Of a stretch of 39,013 nt of DNA, positions 38,201-39,013 are shown piece by piece. The notes beneath the pieces are model-generated. The model was not told the origin of the DNA and did not search any database. It was given only the letters and a program-made list of their open reading frames with translations. The position numbers were made by a program, and so were the translations under genes. Numbering within the stretch: position 1 is the first letter of the stretch; every line of letters starts with the position of its first letter. This stretch comes from Minisyncoccota bacterium (lineage in GTDB: Bacteria > Patescibacteriota > Minisyncoccia > Phycocordibacterales > UBA9973): contig JAOAUE010000032.1 in assembly GCA_030157745.1 (NCBI GenBank), forward strand, positions 1 through 39,013. The letters are read 5' to 3'.

Positions 38201-39013
38201 TCCGTAGTTAGCAATAATAGTACTAGCCGCACCAAGAGTGATAAGTCCAGTATAAGAAACAGCGGCACTAGATTGATTTTGTAGCGCCCCTGTTGCAACA
38301 GCTCCACTTAAAGTAAGCGCTTCAGCTGTGCCGAGAGTATAGCCATTTAAGTCTAATGCTGAAGATGCGCCGGAGATAGTAGTACCAGCACCAGTTGTAC
38401 CCAGTGGTGTATTTGTGACGCCACCAGTCGCTCCTAGACGAAGCGTACCAGCACTTACAGTGGTTAATCCTGTATAACTATTATCCCCAGCAAATATTAG
38501 TGTCCCTGTACCCGTGAGTTTTGTTACTGTAAAACCACCACTGATTACAGCTGTGATGACTGCATCATTGTCCATCAAGCCCTCTCCTATATTGAAATCT
38601 CTGTTGGCACCAAGAGCAAGATTTCCAGTTACAATTGAAGCAAAGTTTGCATTAGCAATAGTTGTAACAGTGCCTCCAAGAGTTAGAGTTCCAGCTCCAG
38701 TAGCCACAGTACCAGCATTTATAGAAAGTGCTCCGATAGTATCAGAGTTAGCATTTAAATTATAAGTCCCTCCTACTATAGTTACCCCACCACTTGAAAT
38801 AACATTGTTTGCTCCTGCAGTAAGAGTGGCACCGTTAATAAATGTTGTACTTGTGTATGCATTAGCGGCAATTAAAGTAACATTGCCTGTACCACTGAGA
38901 GTCAAAGACCCTGTTGTAGCAGTACCGATATTTGCAGAAATAGTCGAATTTGCTGTAGCCAAAATAGGTAACTCAAAAGTTGTAATGCCGAGTGTTGTAT
39001 TTGCTCCTGCAAT
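35207..39013 (-). CDS. Giant adhesin with autotransporter-associated beta-strand repeats (partial, 5' end outside)
   Basis: At least 1268 codons remain open to the window edge; a TTG at 38962 is not the true start. Many repeats of the form LTK(x)GxGTLTLSG, xNxYTGxTTVSAGTLRLGA and PLGTxAGG are spaced by roughly 45-110 residues, as in the PATR/TIGR02601 family that builds a long beta-solenoid. The C-terminal 200 or so residues are Gly/Ser-rich (SSGGSGGGGAS) with two YGGTGYTSIPTV-type units. No autotransporter beta-barrel follows; the end is FFALYNPINLSIFNFISQVF. It is probably a long cell-surface fibre for contact with a host or partner cell. Confidence 0.8.
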   Translation of the reverse strand: MAGANTTLGITTFELPILATANSTISANIGTATTGSLTLSGTGNVTLIAANAYTSTTFINGATLTAGANNVISSGGVTIVGGTYNLNANSDTIGALSINAGTVATGAGTLTLGGTVTTIANANFASIVTGNLALGANRDFNIGEGLMDNDAVITAVISGGFTVTKLTGTGTLIFAGDNSYTGLTTVSAGTLRLGATGGVTNTPLGTTGAGTTISGASSALDLNGYTLGTAEALTLSGAVATGALQNQSSAAVSYTGLITLGAASTIIANYGDISITNGGNITGATFGLTIGGAGNGSLYSNLNTTSGTLTKNGLGVWTIYGGGSTFTGLTTISAGTLKLGSAGSGSNTPLGTSAGGITITSGAVFDLNGFTLATAEPIGSLNGTGIASIGAFINSSNSSVSYSGAITLGAASRVANHGSGTMTVSGNISGNFALTIVAVGNFTQATNSVRSGSSTIIKEGSGILTLSGQNSFTGAVTVSTGILRLGASGGATNTPLGTNAGGVTVSSGAVLDLSTFSLGGASTYETLNLSGTGLNNGGALTFSASTNNNFGAMTVAANTRIINSGSGTVTFGGTITAANGITTAIGGTGPITISGVYGATATSATITKWDSGTLSINAASITTGLVRINGGTINYGVNDALSTPALTVAGGTLNLATFNETNIGAVTLIDGSIINSNGTASLTSTATYTLEKGTVSAVLGGAVVAAIVKNTAGKVVLSGNNTFNGTAATIAVNAGYLNLGHSNALGAAASANTTTVLAGATLELENSITIPSVKAITVNGTGVGRNGAIRNISGTNSIGANITLGTTNVRINSDSGTLTIPTISGNTFNTIFGGDGNIAVSGAITTTSGTITKDGAGALALSGNNTYTGTTTLINGTLVANTTNSIGNEASTNTFIFKGGTLQATGTITSASTRAFTLISNATIDTNGNSVSIAGTMGSIGGLTKIGAGTLTLTGVTTIGGNLAISDGTFVAPTTMTLSGDFSNSGTFTHSNGTLTIAPTNTALTTNILGSSNTSFYNLTNNTAGSTLQFKAGNTYTFANTLTLNGADGNPISLNSDSSGVQWLMTLSGTSSLSYIKVKDSGCSGGNTISASNTVYDYGNNGICWSFIAPGFKKGGESLESSASPSGQGTGGSSGGSGGGGASFAIATAVVSSNVVQSVTINYGGTGYTSIPTVLFCGGGGSGALGTAVLTGDVVTSVTVDNGGSGYSSAPTVVFNSNCPTTGGSGGGGGGGDIGFIFQKRRFFALYNPINLSIFNFISQVFAPQNKL

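Noticed and set aside
36000..38900. CRISPR array
   Set aside because: The repeated words here are degenerate coding repeats of the adhesin, not identical direct repeats with unique spacers. No cas gene is present.

Overview
The window looks like a chromosomal segment of a Patescibacteria/CPR bacterium of Parcubacteria type. This is inferred from compact gene packing, short versions of core enzymes (a ProS without editing domain), weak ribosome-binding sites, a serine recombinase ending antisense to a tRNA gene, and a large set of secreted, membrane-anchored surface proteins. No 16S rRNA gene is present, so the assignment is not proven.

Layout. 1-17200 is mostly housekeeping: two small unknown genes, a carotenoid locus (UbiA-type prenyltransferase, crtI, crtB), uvrA, uvrB, tgt, mreC, mreB, proS, a lipoprotein gene, rpsB, tsf and a small membrane protein. 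Two short hairpin elements sit at the ends of uvrA and uvrB, each beside a duplicated gene terminus. 17225-26310 is an integrated element. It starts in an intact tRNA-Thr(UGU) gene and ends at a decayed tRNA-like copy. It carries a large serine recombinase between 126-bp inverted repeats, followed by a 7.2-kb block between 186-bp inverted repeats. 26345-39013 is a minus-strand run of surface genes: two membrane-anchored solute-binding-domain paralogues, two cohesin-like proteins, a dockerin protein, a DUF916-like protein, two related secreted proteins, a small membrane protein and a very large beta-strand-repeat adhesin that runs off the window.

The exciting part is the 19.0-26.2 kb block. 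It holds two complete but different diversity-generating retroelements (DGRs) side by side. DGR1 has a secreted Lcl_C/DUF1566 target, an Avd protein, a 137-bp template repeat and a reverse transcriptase. DGR2 has a cytosolic target, a 103-bp template repeat, a reverse transcriptase and an Avd-like gene on the opposite strand. By hand alignment, 24 of 25 (DGR1) and 20 of 20 (DGR2) template/variable differences fall at adenines of the coding-strand template, the signature of adenine-directed mutagenic retrohoming.

The block also carries three 9-10 bp G/C homopolymers, and I saw no others that long in the window. One lies inside the 17-bp spacer of a near-consensus promoter for the DGR1 operon. 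One interrupts the Avd2 reading frame, so that a single extra C would join it to an ATG. One forms part of a hairpin downstream of variable region 1. I infer that DGR activity here may itself be phase-variable, and that the inverted repeats could allow inversion. A candidate structured RNA (about 25558-25985) and a recombinase promoter/start buried in an 18-bp perfect palindrome complete the element.
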